A stretch of DNA of 64,000 bases. It comes from UBA2128 sp964534955. GTDB lineage: Bacteria; Fidelibacterota; Marinisomatia; Marinisomatales; UBA2128. This document shows, one piece after another, positions 1-8,504 of the stretch (position 1 is its first letter; every line of letters begins with the position of its first letter). A program made the translations under genes and the position numbers. The notes beneath the pieces were generated by a model that worked only from the letters and a program-made list of their open reading frames with translations, was not told the origin of the DNA and did no database searches. Location of the stretch: positions 1 to 64,000 of the forward strand of contig CAZHRR010000001.1 in the NCBI GenBank assembly GCA_964534955.1, given 5' to 3'.

Positions 1-635
1 CCGTAAACGACACCACCATTCTGGTCAAGAATCTTTGGTGACATGGCCGGGCGGGTACCGATGCCCCTGGCATCAATGATCAATCCTGTTGTTGACCCGG
101 AGGCAGGAGCAGATGTTGCGGCAGGTGGCGGCGCCCCTTCTGCAGGTGCCGGAGCTTCCGCATAGCCCGTTGGCGGGAGTACAATGCTCGATATTCCGGA
201 CATGTGCACACCCATTTCAATTTCTATGGAAGTATCACTAAGGTAGCGGATATCACTGGAATAGTCGATTTTCCCATCGCCATTCAAGTCCAACATCTTG
301 GCACCTTTCACCATTCCTTCTACACTCGTCTTGATCACATCATTCTCGATAGCAGAACCCCGGACAGTCGTCTCCGATGTAACTGTAATTGCCATAACCG
401 CTTCCAGCAGATTTCGGAGAGCATCCATCTTTGCCGCCCTAACGGCAGTAGCCCGAGCCATCCCGGGATTTTGAGCCAGCGGACTGATAGCCCCGATACC
501 GGTAGAGGTAACCCAGCCTGTAGAGTAATTCATAGCGCCGTTATCCACTTCTTCAACGGCATCGTTGGCTCCCCAGCCCCATTGGGCAGAGAGGAAAGAG
601 TGAAGAATCATAATTAAAGCAAGCAAGAATCTCAT
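1..635 (-). CDS. Secreted LPP20/FlgP-like protein, 3' end outside window
   Basis: The frame is open from an ATG at 635 to the window edge, so the C-terminus is missing. The first ~17 residues (MRFLLALIMILHSFLSAQ) form a signal peptide. After that comes a segment in which alanine- and arginine-rich helix (residues ~50-75, ARATAVRAAKMDALRNLLEA) leads into beta-rich sequence, the pattern of LPP20 / FlgP-type envelope proteins ('...AARMDALRNL'). A Pro/Ala/Gly-rich linker follows (~165-185), then a segment starting LIIDARGIGTRPAMSPKI that I cannot name. A GGAGG-like site lies just before the start (TAGGAGGATATCGCTATG). It starts 18 bp after the stop of the FlgT-like gene and is probably cotranscribed with it. 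In Vibrio, FlgP (LPP20) and FlgT sit around the flagellar basal body. No other flagellar gene is seen here, so the role is open. Confidence 0.7.
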   Translation of the reverse strand, partial: MRFLLALIMILHSFLSAQWGWGANDAVEEVDNGAMNYSTGWVTSTGIGAISPLAQNPGMARATAVRAAKMDALRNLLEAVMAITVTSETTVRGSAIENDVIKTSVEGMVKGAKMLDLNGDGKIDYSSDIRYLSDTSIEIEMGVHMSGISSIVLPPTGYAEAPAPAEGAPPPAATSAPASGSTTGLIIDARGIGTRPAMSPKILDQNGGVVY

Positions 636-653
636 AGCGATATCCTCCTAAAA

Positions 654-1763
654 TTATTGTACCACTTCTGCAGAAATGCGATTGCCGGAAAGTCCCGTAA
701 TCTTGATCTGCACCAAATCTGACTGCATCTGCATAAGCTGCATGGCGAGGTTCTGGGACTTCCCCTCGTAAAGAATCTGAAACTCTGCCACACCTTCGTT
801 GAGCCCCTTATCGAAGGCATCGCGAATACCGGGAATGGTCTGCGATTTCAGGTAAGCGCCATAGTTCATATACGACATGAAATCCACGTTCTTCAGAACG
901 ATAAAAACGTTGATGGCATTTGCCTGCTGACTGCTCCATTTCCGGATAAGCTGCCCGATAATATCATGCCCGAGTATCTCCGCCGCTTCATTAACAGCAT
1001 TAATACCCGCAGTAGATGGTGAAATATGCGGCTTCTTCCCCCGGGCCTGAGGAACTATCGCCAGAATCTCACCGGTATCACCACGGACAATTTTGGCATT
1101 AATGTCGGCTTGACCAGAGGTCATACTATACACTTTGCCCCCCGAAGAGATTTTCGCCGTGCCGATAACCACCAAATCAGCACCCAGCTGGTTGGCTATC
1201 TGTGCTGCGGCAGCTACATTGCCTTTCAAAGCTTTCTCATAGTCCTGCTCTCCCTTCAGGGCGGCAACCAGTTGTCGATCTACTACATCAAAACCCTTGT
1301 CGTAAAACATGCTCAGCAGCTTTGTTTCTGCGAAGTCAGTGGGAGTATTGTCGATCAGATTGTCTTCTCTGACCAAGAATACAAGCTTGGGCCGGTTCAT
1401 GGCATTGAGAAGTGTCTGGACGGCGAGTTCATCGTTTAACACTTGGTCAAGAATCTCTGTCACCGCTGCATCAATCGTTACTACCCACAACCCATCGGGA
1501 CCCTGATATTTATCCTTGACTGTATAGGTTTTCACGAAACCTTTGGCTTTAGCGAAGATATTGTCAGAAAAGAGTACTGAATTTTTTACAACAGTTTCTG
1601 ATGACATGACCGTTCCGATACCCATCTCCACAGCGTTACGCTTAGCATTTTCAATAGCAGCATCTTCGGACATTCCCATACCTTCTACTGTAATGGTGCT
1701 GCTCTGTGCCGAAAGGCACAAAGTGGTTATTAAAAAAGACAGAAACAACCGTGCGGTAGTCAT
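654..1763 (-). CDS. Secreted FlgT-like / CsgG-like envelope protein
   Basis: 369 aa from the ATG at 1763, which has a GGGGG run as ribosome site and is followed by a clean signal peptide (MTTARLFLSFLITTLCLSAQ). A longer frame upstream (to 1835) would bury that signal. Residues ~24-115 (VEGMGMSEDAAIENAKRNAV...) match the alanine-rich N-terminal domain of FlgT. The central part (~125-260, RPKLVFLVREDNL..., GADLVVIGTAKISSGGKVYSM) resembles the nucleotide-independent Rossmann-like CsgG/FlgT middle domain, which in relatives forms oligomeric envelope rings. The neighbour downstream is LPP20-like, so the pair may form an outer-membrane-associated structure. Family assignment is from pattern, not from a search; the function in this organism is unknown. 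Confidence 0.65.
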   Translation of the reverse strand: MTTARLFLSFLITTLCLSAQSSTITVEGMGMSEDAAIENAKRNAVEMGIGTVMSSETVVKNSVLFSDNIFAKAKGFVKTYTVKDKYQGPDGLWVVTIDAAVTEILDQVLNDELAVQTLLNAMNRPKLVFLVREDNLIDNTPTDFAETKLLSMFYDKGFDVVDRQLVAALKGEQDYEKALKGNVAAAAQIANQLGADLVVIGTAKISSGGKVYSMTSGQADINAKIVRGDTGEILAIVPQARGKKPHISPSTAGINAVNEAAEILGHDIIGQLIRKWSSQQANAINVFIVLKNVDFMSYMNYGAYLKSQTIPGIRDAFDKGLNEGVAEFQILYEGKSQNLAMQLMQMQSDLVQIKITGLSGNRISAEVVQ

Positions 1764-1942
1764 CACAAATTCCCCCACATTAATCAAAGTAGTATAAGTC
1801 GTCGTCAATATATCTCCATCGTTAGTAAAATTCAACAGGAATCCTAATTTTTGTGACTTCCATCAATTTTTGTCCCAAAGGTATTTTTTTTCACAGCCTA
1901 AGCCATTATATTCCTGTGCAAGTCAAATCAAAGGATTACGCT

Positions 1943-3073
1943 ATGAAAAAATATATACCTGTCTTTTCCCTGCTGATTCTTGCTCTTTTGGTTGTCAGCT
2001 GCGGACCAAAAGCCAAAGCCAAATCGTACGTTGACACACCCGAATCCCACTACCGTGCCGGTATGCGCTATCTCGAGGACAAGGAGTACAACTCTGCCAT
2101 CCAGGAATTTGAACGGGCTGTCGCTCTCGACAAGAAGTTCGCTCTTGGCTGGGCTGGACTGGGTCTTGCCACCGGACTTAACGGTGACCTGAAGCAGGGC
2201 CTCAAGTATATGGATGAGGCTCTCGATCAGGGCAAGAAAAATTCTGATGTCCACGTTTTGGCAGGGAGGCTGTGGATTGCTCACCGCGAGGAATACAAGA
2301 AGTGGCATAAGAAAGCCATTAAAGAATTCGAGTACGCCCTGGACCTTGAGAAGCATCACGAAGGAGCTCAATATTATATAGGTGAAGCTCATTTCTACAG
2401 CTACGACTTCGCAGGTGCTGAAGCCCAGTTCCGTCTTGTCGTTGACCTCAAGGGTGATTACTCCGGAAAGGCAGACCGGATGTGGGTACTCAGCGACAAG
2501 ATCAACCGGGCCAAGCCCGGGACCATCACAGGAAACAAGGTAGCCCTCGTCTTAGAAATTACCCGGGCCGACCTGGCAGCACTTTTTATTGAAGAGCTGA
2601 AACTTACGGAGATTTTCGATAGAATGGCCCCATCAGGCGGGAACCAATTTGTCTCTCCGGCCGATGCAAGCCGCCAGAGCAGCAATGTGATTCCTCCCGA
2701 TGTTCAGGGCCACTGGGCAGAAGGGTGGATCAGCGATGCTCTCCGCCTGGGTGTAATGGAACCTCGCAGCGACGGCAAGTTCCATCCCGAAGAGACGGTA
2801 AAGCGGCTCGATTTTGCCATGGCTGTAGCCCGGATACTAGTAGCTATCTCTGGTGACCCGGGACTTGAAACCCGGTACTTCGGAGAACCACAGTCCCGTT
2901 TCAGTGATGTCTCCAGCACACATCCGGCATATAGTGCCATGGCTCTCTGCTCCGAACGAGGAATAATGAAAGCTGATATCACCGGCAAGTTCCGCCATAC
3001 GGACACAGTAGGTGGTGCAGATGCCCTGCTAATCATACGAGAGATACAGAACGCTGTCAGAATGACGTTTTAA
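1943..3073 (+). CDS. TPR lipoprotein with C-terminal SLH domains
   Basis: 376 aa from ATG 1943 (AAAGGATTACGCT spacing), chosen because it starts a lipoprotein signal MKKYIPVFSLLILALLVVSC with Cys20 as the lipidation site. Residues ~32-185 hold three to four tetratricopeptide repeats (YRAGMRYLEDKEYNSAIQEF..., QYYIGEAHFYSYDFAGAEAQF). Two S-layer-homology-like modules follow: ~258-305 (HWAEGWISDALRLGVMEP...FHPEETVKRLDFA) and ~325-370 (FSDVSSTHPAYSAMALCSERGIM). TPRs suggest a protein scaffold; SLH modules bind cell-wall polymers in Gram-positives and are used in outer-membrane-peptidoglycan tethering in some diderms. It is divergent from the FlgT-like gene with ~180 bp between starts, which must hold both promoters. 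Confidence 0.8.
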   Translation: MKKYIPVFSLLILALLVVSCGPKAKAKSYVDTPESHYRAGMRYLEDKEYNSAIQEFERAVALDKKFALGWAGLGLATGLNGDLKQGLKYMDEALDQGKKNSDVHVLAGRLWIAHREEYKKWHKKAIKEFEYALDLEKHHEGAQYYIGEAHFYSYDFAGAEAQFRLVVDLKGDYSGKADRMWVLSDKINRAKPGTITGNKVALVLEITRADLAALFIEELKLTEIFDRMAPSGGNQFVSPADASRQSSNVIPPDVQGHWAEGWISDALRLGVMEPRSDGKFHPEETVKRLDFAMAVARILVAISGDPGLETRYFGEPQSRFSDVSSTHPAYSAMALCSERGIMKADITGKFRHTDTVGGADALLIIREIQNAVRMTF

Positions 3074-4080
3074 TCTCTCCTACTCATCTGTCCAGTTAAT
3101 TAATTTAGACGGTTTTTCAACCTGCTCTCGCAACACCAAGCAATACGTATATGGCGAGACCGTGCCTTCATTTATCTACGTTGCACTACGATTAACAAGT
3201 TCATTACCTGTCTGCACAATCTCTACTTGTCCGTCGTAAGAATGTAGACGGACGACAGGCAGGCCAGTCTTCGCTATCACTACAACTGGCAAGCATGAGC
3301 AAGGCGACTTAACAGGTTTCCACTTCGGACTCCGATGATGTCGCTATAGAAAATCAGGTGGACTTCTAAGTATAGACCACCCCTGCACCCCTCCCCGCCT
3401 GATCGTCGGGCAGGCTTGCCAAGGAGGGGAAAAAGGGGAGGTCTTCCAATAAAAAGTTCTTGGAAACCCCTAAAGGGTGCTGTTCTTTTGAAACAGGCAG
3501 CTTTTCCACAGGATCCTTTGGAAGCCGTCTTTCTAAGATTCAGCGTGTTCATTTTGCGAAGCATCTCAGCCGGTAGGCGAGACTGTCCACAGGACGCTGT
3601 GCGTGGCCTGTGACCCAAAGGGTCTCTCCTGTCAAGGAGTCCTACGTGACCTTCGGAGGAATGGCCTCGCTAACTTGTCCCCGATAGAAACCCCAACTGC
3701 ATTGGGATATTTTTCAACAGGAGCAAGACTACCTGTCAGGTTTTCCTATGCCACATTAGAAAAAGTAGGAAAAGAAGATCGTAGAAAAGTGAATGAAGTA
3801 GATTATTCACTGCCCGTCCTCATTCTTCTGGAGCCAGCCTCCCTCCTCGGGAGGACCTGCCAGCCCCGCACAGCTTCTGTAGACCAACGCTTATCATCAG
3901 ACTCGCCGTAGGGCTTCTCCGTTGCCGGAACGGTTAGGAACCTGGTCGTACACGCCCCATGGGGAGACCTACGCCAAGGCCTTACCAACCTGTCCTTCGT
4001 AATGCAATGTAGAAGGATCACCAGTAGTGGGTTTTTTGTATCCTCTCCTACAGATGAATTATTTATATTCTCCACACATC
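3074..4080. other. 1-kb non-coding hairpin-rich tract, possible structured RNA or intron remnant
   Basis: No credible gene is seen; frames here have odd composition. Visible structure: GTCCGTC...GACGGAC (3229-3253) nested inside CCTGTC...GACAGG (3207-3259); an inverted C-rich/G-rich pair at about 3379-3451 (CCCCTCCCCGCC...GGAGGGGAAAAAGGGGAGG) similar to the REP-like repeats at 8.4 and 11.5 kb; a TCCACAGGATCCTTTGGA near-palindrome at 3505-3522. Between ~3835 and 4025 there are consecutive stems: CCTCCC-TCCTC-GGGAGG, CCGTT-GCCGG-AACGG and CCCC-AT-GGGG. This density of short GC stems is what a folded RNA would give. A decayed group II intron was considered, but no reverse transcriptase or clear domain V is visible. 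Confidence 0.4.
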
Positions 4081-5193
4081 ATGATTAACATCCGAACAGT
4101 CAATTCAAAGGCAGAACTCAAAGCTTTCATCAAGTTTCCGTGGGAAATTTATAAAGGAAACTCCAACTGGGTACCTCCGCTCATTATTGACAGGATGGAG
4201 TTCCTCAACCGCGAGAAAAATCCGTTCTTTCAGCACTCGGATGCAGAACTGTTCACAGCCGAGCAGAACGGCAGCATCGTGGGACGTATCGCTGCCATCA
4301 AATACTCAAGACATCTGGAGACTTACAATGACGGTACAGGCTTTTTCGGGTTCTTTGAGTGCATTGACGATAAAGAAGTAGCTCGTACCCTGTTCCAGCG
4401 GGCTGAAGAGTGGCTTTCCGATCAGGGATTGAAGGCAGTTCGAGGTCCTATGAATTTTACTATTAACGACGAATGCGGATTGCTCGTGGATGCCTTCGAC
4501 CTATCGCCTGTTCTCTTGATGACCTACAATCCCCCCTATTATCAGGAGCTGATAGAATCTTATGGTTTTGAGAAAGCTCAAGATTTATTCGCTTATCGCA
4601 TCTCCCGACCTGAAGACATTCCCGACCGACTGAAAAGAGCTATGAAGATATTGGAAAAGCGTCACGGTATCCTTATCCGGACAGTCAATATAAAAGATTT
4701 TGATAATGAGGTGGATCGTGTCCACAGCATCCACAATCAGGCGTGGTCAGAAAACTGGGGTGCTGTCCTTCTCACCAAAGACGAGTTTCGCAAGATTGGC
4801 AAGGAGCTGAAGATGATTCTTGATCCAGATCTTGTGTTCCTGGCGGAAGCTAACGGTACTCCGGTTGGTGTAATCGTTTGCGTCCCGAATATGAATGTTG
4901 CACTAAAACACGCCAATGGACGACTCCTTCCCTTCGGACTTCTCAAGATTCTGTGGCATAAGCGAAAAATTGACTCTCTCCGGGTCCTCATCATGGGTGT
5001 GTTAAAAGAGTACCGCCACATGGCTCTGGATACTGCTATGTACTATAAACTCATGGAAGCGAGTTTGGCGAAGGGATACCAATGGGCTGAGATGTCGTGG
5101 ATCCTTGAATCAAATGCTTCCATGCGCAGAGTGCTGGAACGACTTGGATGCGAGCTTTATAAGACATATCGTATTTACGATAAATATATATAA
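4081..5193 (+). CDS. GNAT-fold acyltransferase-like protein
   Basis: 370 aa from ATG 4081 (MINIRTVNSKAELKAFIKFP). The start matches the family, which normally opens with 'I..v.....l..Fi.fPw.lY'; the frame could also open at 4027. Residues ~10-35 hold the FPWEIYKGNSNWVPPL motif, and ~60-75 (SIVGRIAAI) and ~275-330 (VGVIVCVPNMN, GVLKEYRHMALDTAMYYKLM) fit duplicated GNAT-type acetyl-CoA-binding folds. The family has no biochemically fixed substrate that I know of. It is the first gene of a three-gene set with an epimerase (9 bp later) and a PAP2 protein, suggesting a role in lipid or envelope-sugar modification, which is inference. Confidence 0.7.
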   Translation: MINIRTVNSKAELKAFIKFPWEIYKGNSNWVPPLIIDRMEFLNREKNPFFQHSDAELFTAEQNGSIVGRIAAIKYSRHLETYNDGTGFFGFFECIDDKEVARTLFQRAEEWLSDQGLKAVRGPMNFTINDECGLLVDAFDLSPVLLMTYNPPYYQELIESYGFEKAQDLFAYRISRPEDIPDRLKRAMKILEKRHGILIRTVNIKDFDNEVDRVHSIHNQAWSENWGAVLLTKDEFRKIGKELKMILDPDLVFLAEANGTPVGVIVCVPNMNVALKHANGRLLPFGLLKILWHKRKIDSLRVLIMGVLKEYRHMALDTAMYYKLMEASLAKGYQWAEMSWILESNASMRRVLERLGCELYKTYRIYDKYI

Positions 5194-5202
5194 TCCGTGC
5201 GG

Positions 5203-6186
5203 ATGAAAGTACTGGTAACCGGCGCTTCGGGCTTCATCGGGAGCCATCTAGTGGATGCTCTGACCGCCGCAGGGCATGATGTCACAGCTTTGGTGCGGAC
5301 CACCAGTAATCTCCGCTGGCTGGAAGGAACTCCCGCCCGGCTTGTAACAGGAGACGTACAGGACAAGGACTCGCTGGCTGATGCCGTTGCCAACCAGGAC
5401 ATCATTTTCCATATTGCCGGTGCTGTCATTGCCAGGGACTCCCAGGGCTTTGACAACACCAATTACCGCGGCACCGAGAACATCCTGGAAGCCGTCCTGC
5501 ACTACAATACCGATGTAAAGAAAGTGATCTACGTTTCGTCCCTTGCCGCCGGAGGCCCTACTACATCTGGGCACCCCCTGACAGAAGAAGATCCTAGTCA
5601 GCCCGTCTCAGATTACGGCGCATCCAAACTCCGGGGTGAGGAGTCAGTGCTCAGCTACAGCGACCGGCTTCATACGGTTGCCATCCGGCCTCCCATTGTC
5701 TACGGCCCCCGTGATAAAGGACTGCTCACATTTTTCAGGATTGTGCAGAGACATCTGAAAATCAACTTGGGAATGAGCCACCGTTACGCCACACTCATTC
5801 ACGTCAGTGATCTGGTACAGGCTATGATTCTGATGGCTGAAGGAAATACAATCAGCGGAAGCTACTACTACGTTGACGACGGTATCCCTGCCCGGTCATG
5901 GCTGGATATTCAAAATGAGGTTGCAAAAGCTCTCAACACTTGGGCTGTCCCTCTGAAGCTTCCCTTGGCTCTGGCGTTTGTCTCCATCGCCTCAGTGCAT
6001 ATGATTCAGAAAATAACCGGCAAGCGATCTTTCCTGAACCTCAGCAAGTATAGCGAGCTGGCTCAGAGGGCGTGGATCTGCGACGGCAAGAGGATTCAGG
6101 AAGAGCTCGGATATACTCCCAAGATTACTGCTGAAGAAGGGCTCCGCGAAACTGCAGAGTGGTACCGGGAGATAGGATGGCTCTAA
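5203..6186 (+). CDS. NAD-dependent epimerase/dehydratase (extended SDR)
   Basis: 327 aa from ATG 5203; a GTG two codons earlier (5197) is also possible. The N-terminus KVLVTGASGFIGSHLV is the TGxxGxxG dinucleotide-binding motif of extended short-chain dehydrogenases. The catalytic Tyr138 and Lys142 are in SDYGASK, and Ser in VSSLAA (~112-115) completes the triad. RPPIVYGPRD (~164-173) is the usual substrate-side motif. Members act on nucleotide sugars, flavonoids or sterol-like molecules; the long tail past residue 230 does not identify the substrate. It overlaps the next gene by 10 bp, so the two are translationally coupled. Confidence 0.85.
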   Translation: MKVLVTGASGFIGSHLVDALTAAGHDVTALVRTTSNLRWLEGTPARLVTGDVQDKDSLADAVANQDIIFHIAGAVIARDSQGFDNTNYRGTENILEAVLHYNTDVKKVIYVSSLAAGGPTTSGHPLTEEDPSQPVSDYGASKLRGEESVLSYSDRLHTVAIRPPIVYGPRDKGLLTFFRIVQRHLKINLGMSHRYATLIHVSDLVQAMILMAEGNTISGSYYYVDDGIPARSWLDIQNEVAKALNTWAVPLKLPLALAFVSIASVHMIQKITGKRSFLNLSKYSELAQRAWICDGKRIQEELGYTPKITAEEGLRETAEWYREIGWL

Positions 6187-7034
6187 CCAGATGGAACAGA
6201 CTGCGGCCAGTTGACGCAGCCGTTCTCTTTTACAACTTTACTATCACCCTGCACATCCTCCTCTCTGCCGGGAAACTCCCAGACTGGTCGTCTATACTGA
6301 TAATCCACGCAGCTATCTTTGGAGGTGTTGTATGGCTGGCAACTAATGATTTTGACAGCTCCAATTCAATTATATCTTGGGTTAAGACCTTATATCCGTT
6401 AGCGTTATTGGTATGGTTCTATCCGGAGGTGGGACTTCTCCGTCATACCGTCATCCCCCAGGATTTGGACCCTCTGCTGGAGTCGTGGGAACTGGCCATT
6501 TTTCCGTACCAGCTCTATATATCCATACCTGAGTCTCTTAACATGTTGAAACTGGAGTTTCTCCACGCCTCCTACTTCAGTTATTATTTGCTATTCTTCA
6601 TTCCGGTCCTGGTAGCCCAGCTTAGGCGGTACAAACGAGTGAATGAATACCTGTTTGTTGTCTGTGCCAGTATGTTTATTCACTACTGGATCTGTATTCT
6701 CTTCCCTTCCTCAGGTCCTATCCCCCTCCGGGAGGAAATCATGCCCTCCGGCATACTGTTCATCCCCATCATGAATTTCATCTATTCTTCAGCAGTGAAT
6801 CAGGGAGGCGCTGCATTCCCTAGCACCCACGCAGCAGCAGCTGTAATTGCCGGCTGGTACTCCACATTCTGGTTCCCAAGACTGAAATGGTTCTTTGTCA
6901 CTGTTGTTGTACTGATCCTGATCTCCACGGTGGCTTGCACCTATCACTATGCAATTGATACCATTGCAGGAACTGTTACAGGTATCGCTGCTCTTTTCGG
7001 ATTGAAGAAGCTCTACGGAAAACTAGACAGTTAA
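6177..7034 (+). CDS. PAP2-family integral membrane phosphatase/transferase
   Basis: 285 aa. ATG 6177 is preferred over 6159 because GGGAGATAGG lies just upstream and gives a short overlap with the epimerase stop. About six membrane helices are visible. The PAP2 core motifs are FPSTH (214-218) and CTYHYAID (254-261, His257 and Asp261 as general acid/base pair), preceded by FPSSGP at ~176-181. This arrangement is that of the PAP2_3 (inositol-phosphorylceramide-synthase/lipid-phosphatase) branch. The product would dephosphorylate or transfer phospho-headgroups on the periplasmic face. Its neighbours suggest envelope-lipid metabolism; the substrate is not shown by the sequence. Confidence 0.8.
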   Translation: MALTRWNRLRPVDAAVLFYNFTITLHILLSAGKLPDWSSILIIHAAIFGGVVWLATNDFDSSNSIISWVKTLYPLALLVWFYPEVGLLRHTVIPQDLDPLLESWELAIFPYQLYISIPESLNMLKLEFLHASYFSYYLLFFIPVLVAQLRRYKRVNEYLFVVCASMFIHYWICILFPSSGPIPLREEIMPSGILFIPIMNFIYSSAVNQGGAAFPSTHAAAAVIAGWYSTFWFPRLKWFFVTVVVLILISTVACTYHYAIDTIAGTVTGIAALFGLKKLYGKLDS

Positions 7035-7055
7035 CACTGCTCACATTGTGGGAGG

Positions 7056-7073
7056 GGGTTAAGTACTTAACCC
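7056..7073. repeat. Perfect 18-bp palindrome GGGTTAAGTACTTAACCC
   Basis: Exact inverted repeat just after the PAP2 gene. A second TTAAGTACTTAA core lies at 7173-7186, close before the ATPase start, and a decayed form (GGTTAAGTACTTGAGG) at about 10681-10696. It could be an operator-like site or the stem of a terminator; there is no T-run after it. Confidence 0.7.
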
Positions 7074-7172
7074 ACACCCAAAATTATCGTAATCTTTGAA
7101 GTTGGACACTACATCACCGGTGGTAGATAAAGATTTCCTACTTCAAAACAAATTATTATGTTTAGGGAGCTA

Positions 7173-7186
7173 CTTAAGTACTTAAG
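7173..7186. promoter_or_regulatory. Palindrome CTTAAGTACTTAAG upstream of the ATPase gene
   Basis: A 14-bp perfect palindrome whose last base lies 11 bp before the ATPase start at 7198, so it overlaps the probable ribosome-binding region (TAAGGAAG). It shares the 12-bp core TTAAGTACTTAA with the palindrome at 7056-7073. Its place suggests an operator or translational control site; this is inference. Confidence 0.45.
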
Positions 7187-7197
7187 GAAGTCATTTA

Positions 7198-8280
7198 ATG
7201 TTATTCGATCTTCATCCAAAAGAAACACCAGAATCTCTTTATGGAAGGGATACCGATCTTTCCAAAGTTATAAAACATATTGAGAATCGCCGATGGGTTG
7301 CAATACTCGGAAGCAGAATGATCGGAAAAACCAGCTTGGTTAAGGCTGCCAAGTGTGGTATGGAAAGACAAGGAGTCGTCCCTCTCTATATAAATCTTAG
7401 GGGGATAAATTCAGTCATTGGGCTGCTCACTGCTATTGTGCAGGTAATAAATGAATCTTCCGACCTGTACAAAAAAGTGAAACAGTTTTTGACCCGTATC
7501 AATGGTTTAAACGTAGGTCCCATGGGACTTTCACTGGTTACTAACCAACGCCCTGTAAACATAACCTTCAATCTTCTCTCTGTTTTGGGAGAGCACTCTG
7601 ATGAACTCGTCATTATTCTGGACGAATTACAAGAATTAAAAACGGTGTCTGGGCACCTATTAAATATTCTCGCGAACATTTTTGCGACCTACCCGAACAT
7701 TACATTCTGCTTCACCGGTTCCTATTTAGGTCTTGTCAAATCCCTCTTGGAACCGGATTCGCATTCCCCCCTATATGGTAGAAGTCCTGTAAAAATAAGC
7801 GTTGGTACATTCGATAAATCACTGTCTAAGGCATTCCTGTTAGCAGGATTCAAAGAGCAAAATATAGTGGTCCCAAATGAAAACATTGATGAAGTTATCG
7901 ATAGGTTTGGTGGCATTCCTGGATGGCTTACATTATATGGAAACGCTGTAACGATTTCAGGACTCTCACATAAAGAGGCTCTTACCCTTACGGAAGGCGA
8001 ATCTTTCAAAATTCAGAAACGTGTGATCCAGCGCTATCTTGAAGGTAAAAATCGAACAATACATCTTACTGCTCTAAGGGCAATCGCAGTCCAATCCACT
8101 TGGTCCGAAGTCCGGAGAGCTATAGAAGCGCACACAGGTGAAACACTAAATGATGCCTCTCTTAAGAACATAATTGACATAATGACATCTTCTATTATTA
8201 TCGAGAAAACCAATCTTACCTACCGAATCATTGATCCTACCCTCCGACGTTTCCTACTTTCAGGTATCCCGATACATTAA
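7198..8280 (+). CDS. Archaeal-type (STAND/ATPase_2-like) P-loop ATPase
   Basis: 360 aa. Walker A is GSRMIGKTS (38-46, Lys44), and Walker B is LVIILDEL (137-144). The opening PESLYGRDTDLSKVIKHI is the 'F.GR..el..l' signature of the archaeal ATPase family (PF01637 type), and a helical/winged-helix C-terminus (residues ~270-360) follows. Such proteins are common in archaea and in mobile or defence-associated regions of bacteria; their partners and targets are mostly unknown. It is a lone gene bordered by TTAAGTACTTAA palindromes and precedes a toxin-antitoxin-rich stretch, which suits acquisition by transfer. Confidence 0.75.
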   Translation: MLFDLHPKETPESLYGRDTDLSKVIKHIENRRWVAILGSRMIGKTSLVKAAKCGMERQGVVPLYINLRGINSVIGLLTAIVQVINESSDLYKKVKQFLTRINGLNVGPMGLSLVTNQRPVNITFNLLSVLGEHSDELVIILDELQELKTVSGHLLNILANIFATYPNITFCFTGSYLGLVKSLLEPDSHSPLYGRSPVKISVGTFDKSLSKAFLLAGFKEQNIVVPNENIDEVIDRFGGIPGWLTLYGNAVTISGLSHKEALTLTEGESFKIQKRVIQRYLEGKNRTIHLTALRAIAVQSTWSEVRRAIEAHTGETLNDASLKNIIDIMTSSIIIEKTNLTYRIIDPTLRRFLLSGIPIH

Positions 8281-8373
8281 GTCATAGTAAGCTATTAATC
8301 CGGCAATGATTAATCGTATGTTGAATCTCTAAAATTATTCTAACTCACCCCCGTCCACCGTCGGTGTCCACCT

Positions 8374-8411
8374 CCTCTCTTATCCACAGGATCCTGCGGA
8401 TAAAGCAGAGG
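8374..8411. repeat. Long imperfect palindrome centred on AGGATCCT
   Basis: The arms CCTCTCTTATCCACAGG and CCTGCGGATAAAGCAGAGG pair almost completely around a central GGATCC. The core TCCACAGGATCCTGCGGA recurs as TCCACAGGATCCTTTGGA (3505-3522) and more distantly as TCCACGGAATCCTGCAGA (9958-9975). The reverse complement of its flank (TTTTTGAATGTTTTCCCCCTCT) matches the flank of the hairpin at ~10825-10875 (TTTTTTGAGTGTTTCCCCCCTCT), so both are versions of one element with different stem tips. Confidence 0.65.
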
Positions 8412-8441
8412 GGGAAAACATTCAAAAACATTGTTTTTTCT

Positions 8442-8504
8442 TCCCTCTCTTCATAAGAGAGGGACCGACCTGCCCGACTTTGCCATTCAGGCGGGGGGTG
8501 AGTT
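8442..8504 (-). repeat. REP-like dispersed repeat, copy 1 (inverted)
   Basis: The reverse complement of this 63-bp block matches 11458-11519 with only two differences. It contains the hairpin CCCTCTCTTATGAAGAGAGGG and a block CCGCCTGAATGGCAAAGTCG. A shorter copy that lacks the middle block lies at 10880-10913. Confidence 0.8.

Noticed and set aside
3803..4075. A 90-codon minus-strand frame in the hairpin tract
   Set aside because: It reads through GC stems, has no plausible domain or ribosome site, and overlaps the next gene's start region.
3074..4080. tRNA, tmRNA, SRP or RNase P RNA in the hairpin tract
   Set aside because: None of the conserved loops (for example the T-arm GTTCGA, or RNase P GAGGAAAGTCC) is visible on either strand.
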